57,307 bases of DNA, from the NCBI GenBank assembly GCA_945902745.1, contig CAMDNE010000018.1:1-57307 (forward strand). The letters are read 5' to 3'. Below the pieces are notes generated by a model that had not been told where the DNA came from, searched no databases, and saw only the letters and a program-made list of their open reading frames with translations. Both the position numbers and the translations under genes were made by a program. The stretch comes from Chitinophaga pinensis (GTDB lineage: Bacteria > Bacteroidota > Bacteroidia > Flavobacteriales_D > Crocinitomicaceae). This document shows, in pieces, positions 17,696 through 27,133 of this stretch (the stretch's first letter is position 1; each line of letters begins with the position of its first letter).

Positions 17696-19324
17696 TCATC
17701 CAGCGTAATCCTTGAAAATCTTATTCAACCATTTCAGCATAGCGAACATCAATAATGCAGCTGCGCCAAGCAATATAAAGTTGACATAGAAAAAGTTCTG
17801 TTTATTTTCATAACCATCCCACAAACTGCTTAATACACCAGAAAGTTTATTCCCGATTGAAGTTGCAAGAAACCATCCTCCCATCATCAAAGCTGTCAAT
17901 CGCGGTGGACTTAGTTTACTTACCATAGATAATCCCATCGGACTTAAGAAAAGTTCACCAATCGTTATTACGGCATAGGACGAAATGAACCACCAAGCTG
18001 ACGATTTGATTGCGCCATTTTGACTTGCATATACGGCTCCTACCATCACCAAACATGACAATGCTGAGATCACCAAGCCAAAAGCAATTTTAGTTGGCGT
18101 AGAAGGTTCTTTTTTTCTTCGTTTTAAAAAGGCAAAAAAGGCAAGAATTAAGGGAGTTAAAGCAACAACCCAAAATGGATTTACCGATTGAAAAATGTTT
18201 GTATTGAAAGCATAAACCGCTTCTCCTTCTTTCGGTTTGTCTTCATCCTTCAAATTTTTATAATAATTCGGATAGCTAATTTCTTTATGATTTTTATCGG
18301 CAGTTCGAAATTGGTGATCCATCACAACAACTGAATCCTTTTTATATGGAATTGTATCCACAAGATGCAACGTTTTCATCGTTGGCAACATGGCCGTTGG
18401 AATAGCTCGATCAGTATATCGATCTGCCCAAGTACTTAATGTTGAACCATTTTGTTTGAAGACTGCCCAAAAAGCGATTACCACACCGAATATTGCCAAC
18501 ATTGCTGCAATAGGTCTTTTTTCTTCTGGTGGTGATTTATACAATAGTCTGCCATAAAAGAACACGACAGGAATACAACCAAACAAAAATGCATCTGTCG
18601 ATCGACTTCCAACGATGGGTTCAGGTAAAAAATATCCTATTAGTCCAAAACCAATTGCTGGTAATAAAATTACACCAAATATCTGCAAAAGAGGCATGTC
18701 TTTTCCGGTAGCTGGTTTAATAACGTCCACATGTTTGAAGTGCTTTGTTCCAGCCCAAAAAATAACAATCCCAATAAACATTCCTACACCTGCTGCTATA
18801 AAAGCTGCTCCCCATCCAATTGAATTATACAATGCTGCAGCAAAGAAATTACAAACAAAAGCACCAATATTGATTCCCATGTAGAAGATATTATACCCCT
18901 CATCTTTTCTAGATTTGTATTCTTCGTTATTGTATAAATTACCTAACAACGTTGAAATATTTGGTTTAAAAAACCCATTTCCTAGAATTACAAGCAACAT
19001 GGAAAGATAAAGCATATTTAAGTCATGAATCGACATTAGGCAATACCCTACTCCCATCAAAAAGCCTCCAAATATTATCGAGCGTCTATAACCTATAACT
19101 CTGTCTGCTAAAAGTCCACCTACAAAAGGTGTAAGAAATACAAAAGCAATAAACGTCCCATATAAATCTGAGGCTTCAGCCTCTGTCATTGAAAATCCAT
19201 CAACTGTATCTTTTAAATAAAGCGTGAAGATTCCGATCATTAAATAGTAACCGAAACGTTCCCACATTTCTGAGAAGAATAAAAATGGTAAAGCTTTTGG
19301 GTGTTTGCGTTGTTTCATTATCAT
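17696..19324 (-). CDS. Proton-dependent oligopeptide transporter (POT/PTR family)
   Basis: This major-facilitator protein imports di- and tripeptides with protons across the inner membrane. The 542-residue sequence begins with the POT N-terminal pattern 'LPFLFFSEMWERFGYYLMIG', including the ExxERFxYY motif needed for proton coupling. It continues with 'LGNGFFKPNISTLLGNLY' and 'GYNIFYMGINIGAFVCNF', the two PTR2 signatures. A hydrophilic insertion of about 80 residues (around 305-385) sits between helices in the C-terminal half. The C-terminal bundle contains 'GELFLSPMGLSMVSKLSP'. It is downstream of a second POT gene, with a terminator between them. ATG codons at 19324 and 19318 are both possible starts. 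Confidence 0.92.
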   Translation of the reverse strand: MIMKQRKHPKALPFLFFSEMWERFGYYLMIGIFTLYLKDTVDGFSMTEAEASDLYGTFIAFVFLTPFVGGLLADRVIGYRRSIIFGGFLMGVGYCLMSIHDLNMLYLSMLLVILGNGFFKPNISTLLGNLYNNEEYKSRKDEGYNIFYMGINIGAFVCNFFAAALYNSIGWGAAFIAAGVGMFIGIVIFWAGTKHFKHVDVIKPATGKDMPLLQIFGVILLPAIGFGLIGYFLPEPIVGSRSTDAFLFGCIPVVFFYGRLLYKSPPEEKRPIAAMLAIFGVVIAFWAVFKQNGSTLSTWADRYTDRAIPTAMLPTMKTLHLVDTIPYKKDSVVVMDHQFRTADKNHKEISYPNYYKNLKDEDKPKEGEAVYAFNTNIFQSVNPFWVVALTPLILAFFAFLKRRKKEPSTPTKIAFGLVISALSCLVMVGAVYASQNGAIKSSAWWFISSYAVITIGELFLSPMGLSMVSKLSPPRLTALMMGGWFLATSIGNKLSGVLSSLWDGYENKQNFFYVNFILLGAAALLMFAMLKWLNKIFKDYAG

Positions 19325-19343
19325 TTATTTTGGATGAAGATTC

Positions 19344-19377
19344 AAAAAAAAACAGTCCCCAAAAAAGAGGACTGTTT
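19344..19377 (-). terminator. Intrinsic terminator between the two POT genes
   Basis: On the minus strand AAACAGTCC (19377-19369) pairs with GGACTGTTT (19358-19350), followed by more T. It lies just past the 657-residue transporter and about 20 bases before the start of the next POT gene. It may therefore reduce rather than abolish transcription of the second gene. Confidence 0.75.
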
Positions 19378-19398
19378 CAAAAATACTATAAATTCTAA

Positions 19399-21372
19399 TT
19401 AACGCACACCGTGCATCATTTTTAATAACTTTTTAGAAAGTAGGAATAAAATCACTGAAGCTCCTCCAGCCATGAATACAAAAATCATGAAGAAATTATA
19501 TAAATTTTCTATTTTAATCCCTAAGAAAACAGGTTTCTCTGGTTTTAGATTCCATACTTCAATTGTGTTTGTATCAGGTTTTCCTTTCTTACCAACAACA
19601 TTTTTTACAACATATAATGTTTTGGCGTCTTCACTTAAGAATTTCGCATATGCAAACTTAGGATCAGAACCAACGATTTGTTTCAAGTGGAATTCAGAGA
19701 CTTCATTTTCAGATGCTTTCACTGGAGTAATAGCAACTAATGAATCTGCTTTTCCTGGTCCAGAACCAAACATGTTTACTTTGAAATTTTCAACGAAGCT
19801 CAATTCTTTTTCTTTTTCAAAACTATCTGAAACAAGCTCAATATTAGCAACTGAATTTGGATGCATTGCAGCTAATTTAACAACAAAATTACTGTCTAAT
19901 TGAACATTCTTATTCATTAAAGAATCAGTGGTGTTAAAGGTAAAACTTGAAGCAGGAACACTTGTTTCCATGTGAACTTCTTCAGGATACAATGAACTTA
20001 AATCACCAGCAAATTTATTTGCTGTAGCGGTGGATAAGAACCAAACTCCCATTAATAAAGAAGCAAAACGGATTGGCGCAAGTTTCACAACCATAGATAA
20101 TCCAATTGGCGACAAACAAAGTTCTCCAAACGTATGTACCGTATAAAGTGTAACTAACCAATACATGCTTACTTTCAAGCTAGGATCTAAATCCTTTACG
20201 CCCATTGCAATTATCAAATAACCTAAAGCCAATAAAAATAATCCCATTGATTGTTTAACAGGAGAGGATGGTTCTCTGTTTTTCTTTCCTAATTTCGTCC
20301 AAAGGATAGCGAAAATTGGAGCAAAAATAACGATAGCAACAGCATTTATACTTTGGAAATAAGATGATGGAATCTCAGTTCCAAACATGTGACGATCTGT
20401 TTGCTCTTGTGCGAAGAATGTCAATGAAGCTCCTGCTTGTTCGAATGCTGACCAAAAGAATATTACGAAAAAGGCAATAATAAAAATAACCCATATTTTT
20501 TGCTTTTCAACAGGAGTTAAGCTTTTATCAGTAATAATAGAAGCAGGAGCAATAATACATGCAGTGTAAATAAAAGCACCAATTAAATCCAATGCTACAA
20601 TTCCTTTGAAGAAAATGAACAAAACAAGTGAGATAACGCTCCAGTTGATTATTTGCTTATAATTAATTTTCTTCCCTTCAACTTTAACCTTAGGTACTTT
20701 AATTGGTTTTGCACCAATGGCTGAACCTGTTGGAGAAACAATATATTTGTTTTTTAATAATTCAAATGAAATAATACTGATAATCATCCCAATACAAGCA
20801 GCTAAGAATCCCCATTTAAATGCAGCAGGAACAACAAGTCCATCCGTATCATAAACTTCTCCTAATGTTCCACAAACTAATGGCGCTATAAATGCCCCTA
20901 AATTGATACCCATATAGAAAATCGTAAATGCTGAATCTACTCGTTTATCTCCTTCTGGATATAATTGACCAACCATTGTAGAGATATTTGGCTTAAAGAA
21001 ACCATTACCGAAAATCAAAAATCCAAGTCCAGTAAACATCATAGTAGTTGCAAAGCCTACTTCAGTATAAAAACTTCCGGCTAGGAACATGAAAAATTGA
21101 CCAATTGCCATCATGATACCACCAATGAAAATCGATCTTCTATTTCCCCAGTATCTATCAGCAACATAACCACCAATAAGCGGTGTCAAATAAACTAATC
21201 CAGTATAATTACCGTAAATTGTAGAAGAAAGGGATTTATCGAACATCAATGCATTCACCATGAATAAGGTGAAGATTGCTCTCATTCCATAGTAACTAAA
21301 TCTTTCCCACATTTCTGTGAAAAACAATAGATATAATCCTTTTGGATGTCCTTTTTGTACAGAATTTTCCAT
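19399..21372 (-). CDS. POT/PTR-family peptide transporter with extra periplasmic domain
   Basis: The N-terminal part carries the proton-coupling motif 'FTEMWERFSYYGMRAIF' and both PTR2 signatures ('GNGFFKPNISTMVGQLYPEG', 'FTIFYMGINLGAFIAPLV'). At 657 residues it is much longer than the roughly 500 of typical bacterial POTs. The extra length lies at about 460-625, between the last predicted helices ('FLSTATANKFAGDLSSLYP' before, 'IENLYNFFMIFVFMAGGASV' after), as a hydrophilic domain of about 160 residues. This domain is probably periplasmic. I do not recognise it. The neighbouring POT gene lacks this domain. Confidence 0.9.
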   Translation of the reverse strand: MENSVQKGHPKGLYLLFFTEMWERFSYYGMRAIFTLFMVNALMFDKSLSSTIYGNYTGLVYLTPLIGGYVADRYWGNRRSIFIGGIMMAIGQFFMFLAGSFYTEVGFATTMMFTGLGFLIFGNGFFKPNISTMVGQLYPEGDKRVDSAFTIFYMGINLGAFIAPLVCGTLGEVYDTDGLVVPAAFKWGFLAACIGMIISIISFELLKNKYIVSPTGSAIGAKPIKVPKVKVEGKKINYKQIINWSVISLVLFIFFKGIVALDLIGAFIYTACIIAPASIITDKSLTPVEKQKIWVIFIIAFFVIFFWSAFEQAGASLTFFAQEQTDRHMFGTEIPSSYFQSINAVAIVIFAPIFAILWTKLGKKNREPSSPVKQSMGLFLLALGYLIIAMGVKDLDPSLKVSMYWLVTLYTVHTFGELCLSPIGLSMVVKLAPIRFASLLMGVWFLSTATANKFAGDLSSLYPEEVHMETSVPASSFTFNTTDSLMNKNVQLDSNFVVKLAAMHPNSVANIELVSDSFEKEKELSFVENFKVNMFGSGPGKADSLVAITPVKASENEVSEFHLKQIVGSDPKFAYAKFLSEDAKTLYVVKNVVGKKGKPDTNTIEVWNLKPEKPVFLGIKIENLYNFFMIFVFMAGGASVILFLLSKKLLKMMHGVR

Positions 21373-21449
21373 ATAATATTATAGTTTAAGGCGTGAAAAT
21401 ATAAAAAATTATTTAAATATTCGTTGTTTGAATGGTAACTATTGGTTAA

Positions 21450-22073
21450 ATGTTAGTAAACATACATACACATTATAAGAGTGCTGATTCTATTGAAATA
21501 GTCAATTATTCTGACATATTCGATTTTCCTAGTTATTATTCTTTTGGAATTCATCCATGGGATTCTGAGACTAATGGTTTAAAGATTAGCGAAATAGAAA
21601 ATAAAGCACACGACAAATTCATGTTAGCAATTGGCGAAATTGGTCTTGACAAAGTTAAAGGACCCGCATTTGAAATTCAAAAATCATGTTTTATTAATCA
21701 AGTTTTAATTGCTGAAAAAATAAATAGGCCTGTGATAATTCATTGCGTAAAAGCGTGGAATGAAATCGCAGCTATCAAAAAACAACTTCAGCCCAAACAA
21801 ACTTGGATTTTTCATGGATTTAGTAAAGCTGCAATTCTAGAAAGTGTTCTGCAAGAAGGTTTGATGATCAGTATTGGTGCGGGAATAATGAATAACACAA
21901 AATTACAAGAAGCACTTCTGAGGATTCCAACTGATCGCCTATTTTTAGAAACGGACGATTCACATATCACCATTTTAGAAGTCTATAAGAAAGTTTCAAC
22001 TTTAAAAAATTTATCTTTGTCAGAGTTAGAACAAATAATAGAAAACAACTTTAAACGCATTTTCAGAATATGA
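21450..22073 (+). CDS. TatD-family metal-dependent hydrolase
   Basis: TatD proteins are TIM-barrel metallohydrolases, generally acting as 3'-5' exonucleases or DNases in the cytoplasm. This 207-residue form is shorter than typical (about 255) but keeps the metal and active-site motifs: HTH near the N-terminus (NIHTH), 'SFGIHPWD', 'AIGEIGLDK', 'PVIIHCVKAW', 'HGFS' and 'LETDD'. The start ATG follows a 75-base gap from the divergent POT gene. The stop overlaps the next start codon by four bases (ATGA), so it is probably translated together with tcdA. Confidence 0.88.
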   Translation: MLVNIHTHYKSADSIEIVNYSDIFDFPSYYSFGIHPWDSETNGLKISEIENKAHDKFMLAIGEIGLDKVKGPAFEIQKSCFINQVLIAEKINRPVIIHCVKAWNEIAAIKKQLQPKQTWIFHGFSKAAILESVLQEGLMISIGAGIMNNTKLQEALLRIPTDRLFLETDDSHITILEVYKKVSTLKNLSLSELEQIIENNFKRIFRI

Positions 22074-22804
22074 GTAATTGGTTAGAAAGGTCAGAATTAT
22101 TAATCAGCCCAGATAAATTAGCGAAACTTAAAAAAGCACATGTTTTAATTGTAGGATTAGGCGGAATTGGTTCATTTGCTGCTGAATTTATCGCTCGTGC
22201 AGGTGTTGGTGAAATGACGATTATTGACGGCGATGTGTTTGATCCAACAAATAAAAATCGTCAACTAACAGCTTTAGATTCAACAATAGGAAAAAATAAA
22301 GCGGTTGTTTTAGGAGAACGTTTGTTAGATATTAACCCAGATTTAAAGTTGAACATCGTTCAAGAATTTGTATTACCAGAACGTGTTTGGACGCTTTTAG
22401 AAGAATACAAACCTGATTACGTAATGGACTGTATCGATTCTGTAACTCCAAAATTGGAATGGATTATTGCATGTAAACGGTTGAAAGTTAAAATCATTTC
22501 TCATTTGGGAGCAGGTGGAAAAACAGATCCTTCCCGCGTTCAGGTAACAAATTTAAATCTTACCCATAATTGTAAGCTTGGATCTCATCTAAAAAAACGA
22601 CTCAAAAAACAAAATGTCAAATTTGAATCAGTAAGAGCAGTATTTTCTTCTGAATTACAACAGAAATCTTCCTTAAAATTAACAGATGGTTCCAACTTCA
22701 AACGTTCTTTTTATGGGACAATCAGTTATATGCCTGCGCTTTTTGGATTAATGGGTGCTTCAGACGTTTTGAGGTATTTGATGGAGAAGAAGATTGAAAA
22801 GTGA
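22070..22804 (+). CDS. tcdA: tRNA threonylcarbamoyladenosine dehydratase (TcdA/CsdL, E1-like)
   Basis: TcdA cyclises threonylcarbamoyladenosine at position 37 of ANN-decoding tRNAs in an ATP-dependent step. The 244-residue protein starts 'WLERSELLISPDKLAKLKKA', then carries the E1-like nucleotide motif GLGGIGS (about 30) and the acidic 'IIDGDVFDPTNKNRQ' segment with 'GKNKAVV'. Next is the 'DCIDSVTPKLEWI' strand and 'SHLGAGGKTDPSRVQV', all diagnostic for the TcdA branch of the ThiF/MoeB family. It follows tatD-like with a four-base overlap. The TsaD protein that makes the substrate modification is encoded at 46216-47253. Confidence 0.92.
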   Translation: MSNWLERSELLISPDKLAKLKKAHVLIVGLGGIGSFAAEFIARAGVGEMTIIDGDVFDPTNKNRQLTALDSTIGKNKAVVLGERLLDINPDLKLNIVQEFVLPERVWTLLEEYKPDYVMDCIDSVTPKLEWIIACKRLKVKIISHLGAGGKTDPSRVQVTNLNLTHNCKLGSHLKKRLKKQNVKFESVRAVFSSELQQKSSLKLTDGSNFKRSFYGTISYMPALFGLMGASDVLRYLMEKKIEK

Positions 22805-23090
22805 TGAGTGTGGAGTGATGAGTTTATAGTTTATAACTGAAAGTTTATATTCTATGTGATCTATGTTCCTATGTGTTGAAAAATGAGTGAGGAGTGAGGA
22901 GTGATGAATGAGGAGTGAGGAGTTTAAAACTAATAGTTTATAGTTTGTTTCCTATGTGGCCTATGTGCCTATGTGTTGAAAAATGAGTGAGGAGTGAAAA
23001 AATGATAATGCAGACTGATGAGTTTAAAACTGATAGTTTATTTCCTATGTGGCTTATGTACCTATGTGTTGAAAAATTGAGTAAGGAGTG
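22805..23090. repeat. Degenerate tandem repeat, about 3 units of 93-100 bp
   Basis: Three imperfect copies share the order: GATGAGTTTA, an AACTGATAGTTTATAGTTT stretch, CCTATGTGgCcTATGTgCCTATGTG, GTTGAAAAATGAG, GAGTGAGGAGTG. The GTTGAA blocks fall at 22875, 22975 and 23068, giving periods of 100 and 93. A shorter microsatellite of GAGTGAG units (about 22885-22921) is nested in it. No gene is present in the 358-base gap; the M1 peptidase promoter lies at its right end. Confidence 0.75.
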
Positions 23091-23109
23091 TATCATATCC
23101 TTTCAAAGA

Positions 23110-23139
23110 TTGCGAATCACAGAATAAAAATTAAATTTG
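23110..23139 (+). promoter_or_regulatory. Predicted promoter of the M1 peptidase gene
   Basis: TTG (23110-23112) and TAAATTTG (23132-23139) stand 19 bases apart, the optimal Bacteroidota layout. The start point would be near 23146, 17 bases before the ATG. Confidence 0.7.
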
Positions 23140-23162
23140 TGTAAACTGATGTTCTAAAAACA

Positions 23163-25109
23163 ATGAAATTTCTCCAATTAATTACCTTTTTATTTCTATC
23201 TATATTTTTATTTAACGGATGTGATGAACCTCAGAAAAAGAATCTAAGTCCAACCGAGATAATTGCTGATTCAAGTTTAGATAATCACAGTTATGCCAAT
23301 ACAAATCAAATTCGAACAAAACATTTACATTTAGATTTAGATGTTGATTTTGAAAAGAAAACAGTTTATGGAGTTGCTCGACATGAAATGGAAAATTTTG
23401 GAGCTGACACAGCAATCTTCGATATCAAAGCATTAGACATTCAAAAAATCACGTTAGGAAAAGGAGCAGAAAAAGAAACGGATTTCATGATTGGTCGTTG
23501 GGACAAAGATTCTATTCTTGGTCAACCATTATTAGTTAAAATCACAAAAGACACTAAATACATCAATATTTATTATAAAACGACGGAAAAAACCGAAGCA
23601 TTAGACTGGTTGAGTCCTGAACTAACGGCTGGAAAAGTACATCCGTATATGTACACGCAAGGAGAAGCAATTCTAACCCGCTCATGGATTCCATTGCAAG
23701 ATTCACCTGCTAATCGTTTAACTTATTCTGCAAAAGTGAAAGTTCCAAAGGATTTAATGCCCGTTATGAGTGCAAAAAATCCAACAAAAAAGAATGAAAA
23801 AGGGATTTATGAATTCGAAATGAATCAGCCGATTCCATGCTATTTAATTGCTTTAGCTGTTGGTAATTTAAGCTACAGAAAATTGGGTCCAACATGTGGC
23901 GTTTATTCAGAGCCAGAAATGATTAATTCATGTGCATATGAATTTGGCGATTTATCTAAAATGATTCGCGCTGCGGAAAAATTGTATGGTAAATATCAGT
24001 GGGAGCAATATGATTTAATTGTTTTACCTTATTCATTTCCTTTTGGAGGAATGGAAAACCCACGTTTGACTTTTGTGAATCCAACAATTTTAGCAGGCGA
24101 TAGAAGTTTGGTTTCTGTTATAGCGCACGAATTAGCACATTCTTGGTCTGGAAATCTTGTAACGAACAGTTCATGGGACGATTTCTGGTTAAATGAAGGA
24201 TTTACAGTGTATTTCGAAAGCAGAATCATGGAATCACTTTATGGAAAAGAAATCGCTGATATGTTGTCTTTAATTGAGTTTCAAGAATTGGAGGCTGAAA
24301 TGGCTGATATATCGAGCGGTGAGCATCCAGAAGACACGCAATTAAAATTGAATTTAAATGGCCGTAACCCTGATGATGGGATGACAGACATTGCCTATAC
24401 AAAGGGAGCATTTTTCTTGAAAACTTTAGAGAATGAGATTGGCAGAGAGAAATTTGACAAATTCATCAATAGCTATTTTAACCATTATGCATTTAAGACT
24501 ATCAATACTGAAATCTTTGTGGATTACTTAAATGTAAATTTATTAGAGCCTAACCAACTTAAATTCAATACGAATGATTGGATTTACAAGGAGGGAATTC
24601 CTAAAAATTGCTTGAAAATAGTTTCCCCTCGATTTGAACAAGTTCAACTATTAGCTGATCGTTTTGCAGCGGGTGAAGATATCTTCAAAAAACAAATCAA
24701 ATGGATTAAGATTAAAGGACGTAAAAAGAAGAAGAAAAAAATCATTCAATTAACTAGAGATAAATATATCGCACAAGAATGGATGGCATTTATCCGCCGT
24801 TTACCTAAGAAAATTGACCCTGTATTAATGCGCAAATTGGATAAGAATCTGAATTTTAAAAATTGGGGTAATTCTGAAATCATGAATGAATGGTATGTTC
24901 TAGGAATCAACAGTGGCTACACTGATATTCGTCCAAACATGGGAAAATTCTTGATGAAAGTTGGTCGAAGAAAATTCCTTATGCCTATTTATACGGCTTT
25001 ATCAAAAGATGCTGAAAATTTGAAATGGGCAAAAGAAATTTTTGAAAAGGCAAAAGAGAATTATCATTATATTTCTAAAAGTAGTGTAGAGAAAGTACTT
25101 TACAAATAA
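23163..25109 (+). CDS. M1-family zinc aminopeptidase lipoprotein (leukotriene A4 hydrolase-like)
   Basis: This is probably a membrane-anchored periplasmic or surface aminopeptidase. The lipoprotein signal is MKFLQLITFLFLSIFLFNGC with Cys20. The N-terminal beta-saddle domain (about 40-235) is followed by the catalytic domain with the substrate-binding FGGMENP (about 295-301). The zinc motif HELAH has His322, Glu323 and His326, with the third ligand Glu345 in NEGF. The spacing matches HExxHx18E exactly. The C-terminal helical domain (about 480-648) fits the leukotriene-A4-hydrolase C-terminal type. A short lysine run (KGRKKKKKK, about 519-527) is coded by an A-rich tract. It is followed after 12 bases by the glycosyltransferase gene. 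Confidence 0.93.
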   Translation: MKFLQLITFLFLSIFLFNGCDEPQKKNLSPTEIIADSSLDNHSYANTNQIRTKHLHLDLDVDFEKKTVYGVARHEMENFGADTAIFDIKALDIQKITLGKGAEKETDFMIGRWDKDSILGQPLLVKITKDTKYINIYYKTTEKTEALDWLSPELTAGKVHPYMYTQGEAILTRSWIPLQDSPANRLTYSAKVKVPKDLMPVMSAKNPTKKNEKGIYEFEMNQPIPCYLIALAVGNLSYRKLGPTCGVYSEPEMINSCAYEFGDLSKMIRAAEKLYGKYQWEQYDLIVLPYSFPFGGMENPRLTFVNPTILAGDRSLVSVIAHELAHSWSGNLVTNSSWDDFWLNEGFTVYFESRIMESLYGKEIADMLSLIEFQELEAEMADISSGEHPEDTQLKLNLNGRNPDDGMTDIAYTKGAFFLKTLENEIGREKFDKFINSYFNHYAFKTINTEIFVDYLNVNLLEPNQLKFNTNDWIYKEGIPKNCLKIVSPRFEQVQLLADRFAAGEDIFKKQIKWIKIKGRKKKKKKIIQLTRDKYIAQEWMAFIRRLPKKIDPVLMRKLDKNLNFKNWGNSEIMNEWYVLGINSGYTDIRPNMGKFLMKVGRRKFLMPIYTALSKDAENLKWAKEIFEKAKENYHYISKSSVEKVLYK

Positions 25110-25121
25110 CAACTTATTTTG

Positions 25122-26228
25122 ATGCAGAAAAGCTCTTCAATTCACCTTGCTTATTTATGCAGTTCTGTTAGCTGGGGAGGGTTAGAGATGAACCAACTTA
25201 AGAATGCTTTATGGATGAAAGAACGAGGGAATAACGTTTTGATGATTTGCAAAGAAAATTCTCCTGTTGCTCAATCCTGCTTATCTGTTGGAATTGCAGT
25301 AGCTTACATAGAAGACCACCGAAAGTATTATGATTTCCAGGCAGGCAAAAAACTTGCAACAATTCTAAATCAATTCCTTATTACACATCTTATTATTAGA
25401 GATACACGAGACTTAAGCGTAAGTGTAATTGCCAAACGAAAAGCGGATCACAAAGTACACCTGTCCTATTTCATGGAAATGCAAATGGGTGTTTCCAAAA
25501 AGAATCTATTTCACACTATTCGATACAAAGGTTTGGACGCATGGTGTTGTCCTCTCAATGGGTTAGTTAATCAAGTGAAAACATTGACAAGAATTGATAA
25601 AAATAAAATTCACTTTATTCCTTCAGCGCTTGACTTATCTCGGTTTTCGAATAATGTATCAAAAGAATCGGCAAGAAAAATTCTTGATCTTCCTCAAAAT
25701 CAAATTACCATTGGGCTTAGTGGTCGCTTTGATCCTTTTAAAGGACATCTTTTATTACTTGAGGCAATTAACCAATTAGAGAACAAGGATATTAATGTTT
25801 GTTTTTTGGGAGAGCCAACAATAGGTTCTGGGCAAGAATATACTGAACAAATAAATCAAACGATTGACAAATACAATTTAACGGATCGGGTTTTTATCAG
25901 ACCCTTTCGACAAGACATTGAAGTGTTTTATGCTGCGATAGATCTTTTTATCATGGCATCCAAAGCAGAAACGTTTGGAATGGTAACAATCGAAGCAATG
26001 GCATCTGGAGTGCCAGTAATTGCCAGTGATGGCGGTGGAAGCCCAGAAATACTAGGAGAAGGAAAGTATGGCCGATTATTTGAACCGCTAAATGCCAAAA
26101 GTCTATCTGAACAAATCAAAGCTTTTCTTGAGCATGAAAAAATCGACAAATCAATTTTGCTTGATGCTGTATCTATCTATAATCATCACAAGGTTTGCGA
26201 AAAAGTAGAAACTGTTCTTGGATTGTAA
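25122..26228 (+). CDS. Glycosyltransferase family 4 protein
   Basis: A GT-B fold glycosyltransferase that transfers a sugar from a nucleotide donor, presumably in cell-surface glycan assembly. I start it at ATG 25122 rather than the TTG just before it, giving 368 residues. The N-terminal acceptor domain has the usual 'SWGGLEMNQLKNALWMKERG' opening. The C-terminal donor domain has 'GLSGRFDPFKGHLLLLEAI', 'FIRPFRQDIEVFYAAID' and the GT4 motif 'SKAETFGMVTIEAMASGVPV' with the conserved Glu-x7-Glu. Donor and acceptor are unknown. Its end is 3 bases from the convergent FkbM gene. Confidence 0.9.
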   Translation: MQKSSSIHLAYLCSSVSWGGLEMNQLKNALWMKERGNNVLMICKENSPVAQSCLSVGIAVAYIEDHRKYYDFQAGKKLATILNQFLITHLIIRDTRDLSVSVIAKRKADHKVHLSYFMEMQMGVSKKNLFHTIRYKGLDAWCCPLNGLVNQVKTLTRIDKNKIHFIPSALDLSRFSNNVSKESARKILDLPQNQITIGLSGRFDPFKGHLLLLEAINQLENKDINVCFLGEPTIGSGQEYTEQINQTIDKYNLTDRVFIRPFRQDIEVFYAAIDLFIMASKAETFGMVTIEAMASGVPVIASDGGGSPEILGEGKYGRLFEPLNAKSLSEQIKAFLEHEKIDKSILLDAVSIYNHHKVCEKVETVLGL

Positions 26229-26231
26229 TTA

Positions 26232-27065
26232 TCACATTCGATCCTTGTGAATCGCTAACATTTCAAAATGTTTTTTATCGTTCATTTGATCTTTAGAAAT
26301 CTCAACCTTCAACCCTCCTTCTTCAAAATTCTCAAGATAATAAAGTGTATAACCATGACCAGCTGTGATATCAAACAATTCGTCTCTTTCTTCTGAAGTA
26401 AGTTTTTTATAGCACTCAATCATCAGATTAGGCTTGTAAGTTTCTAAGATTTTTGGAATTGTTTTCAATATTTCTTTATCATAGCCTTCAGCATCAATCT
26501 TGATTAAATCCAATTTTTCTAATCGATGAGCATAATTGTTATAAAGAAAATCCTGTAAGTTCTTTCCTTGAACTTCTAATTCATAATTGTGATTATGTTT
26601 TTGGTTTTGAATTTCAGAAAGAAAACCACCATTGCAAAATGAAGCGTCAGAATAATTGAAAATAAAACTCCCTTCATCTTTCGTAGCAGCAAAACAGAAA
26701 GCATCAATTGATGTGATTTCTTTATTCAAACTAGCATTTTTTTCAAGAATTTTAAAAACATATTTGTTTGGTTCAAGACCTATAACCAATCCTTCTTTCC
26801 CAACTGCTAGCGCCATTGGTACAGTCGTGTCGCCCGTATGTGTGCCAATATCAACGATGACCCCACCTTTTTGTGCAAGTTCTCTATAAAAGTCAACATG
26901 AGATTTCGTTAAAATAACAGGCTTTTCAGAAGGGTGCAACCACTGAGCAAAATCTACTTTTCCAATTCCTTCAATATCAAAATTTCGGACTTCACTTCCG
27001 TATTCCAAAACTCCTTGTTTAGCTTGTTTATATTTCGCTAATTGCTTTTTTAAAAAGTGTAACAT
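26232..27065 (-). CDS. FkbM-family methyltransferase
   Basis: An S-adenosylmethionine-dependent methyltransferase of the FkbM group, which often methylates sugars or polyketides. The 277-residue protein contains motif I 'GVIVDIGTHTGDTTVPMA' (about 88-105), the acidic 'VIGLEPNKYVF' strand, and the family's 'LDLIKIDAEGYDKEILK' followed by 'PNLMIECY'. The adjacent convergent glycosyltransferase suggests a glycan-modifying role, but that is inference. It starts 68 bases from the end of valS on the same strand, so readthrough from valS is possible. Confidence 0.88.
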   Translation of the reverse strand: MLHFLKKQLAKYKQAKQGVLEYGSEVRNFDIEGIGKVDFAQWLHPSEKPVILTKSHVDFYRELAQKGGVIVDIGTHTGDTTVPMALAVGKEGLVIGLEPNKYVFKILEKNASLNKEITSIDAFCFAATKDEGSFIFNYSDASFCNGGFLSEIQNQKHNHNYELEVQGKNLQDFLYNNYAHRLEKLDLIKIDAEGYDKEILKTIPKILETYKPNLMIECYKKLTSEERDELFDITAGHGYTLYYLENFEEGGLKVEISKDQMNDKKHFEMLAIHKDRM

Positions 27066-27133
27066 ATTTTCAAATTTGTGTTTATCAATAATGATTTTTC
27101 AATTCAATTTAATCAAATATTATTTCTTGAAAA

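Noticed and set aside
24714-24740. A-rich tract coding KGRKKKKKK in the M1 peptidase as a possible frameshift site
   Set aside because: The frame is open throughout and the longest pure A run is short; nothing suggests slippage.
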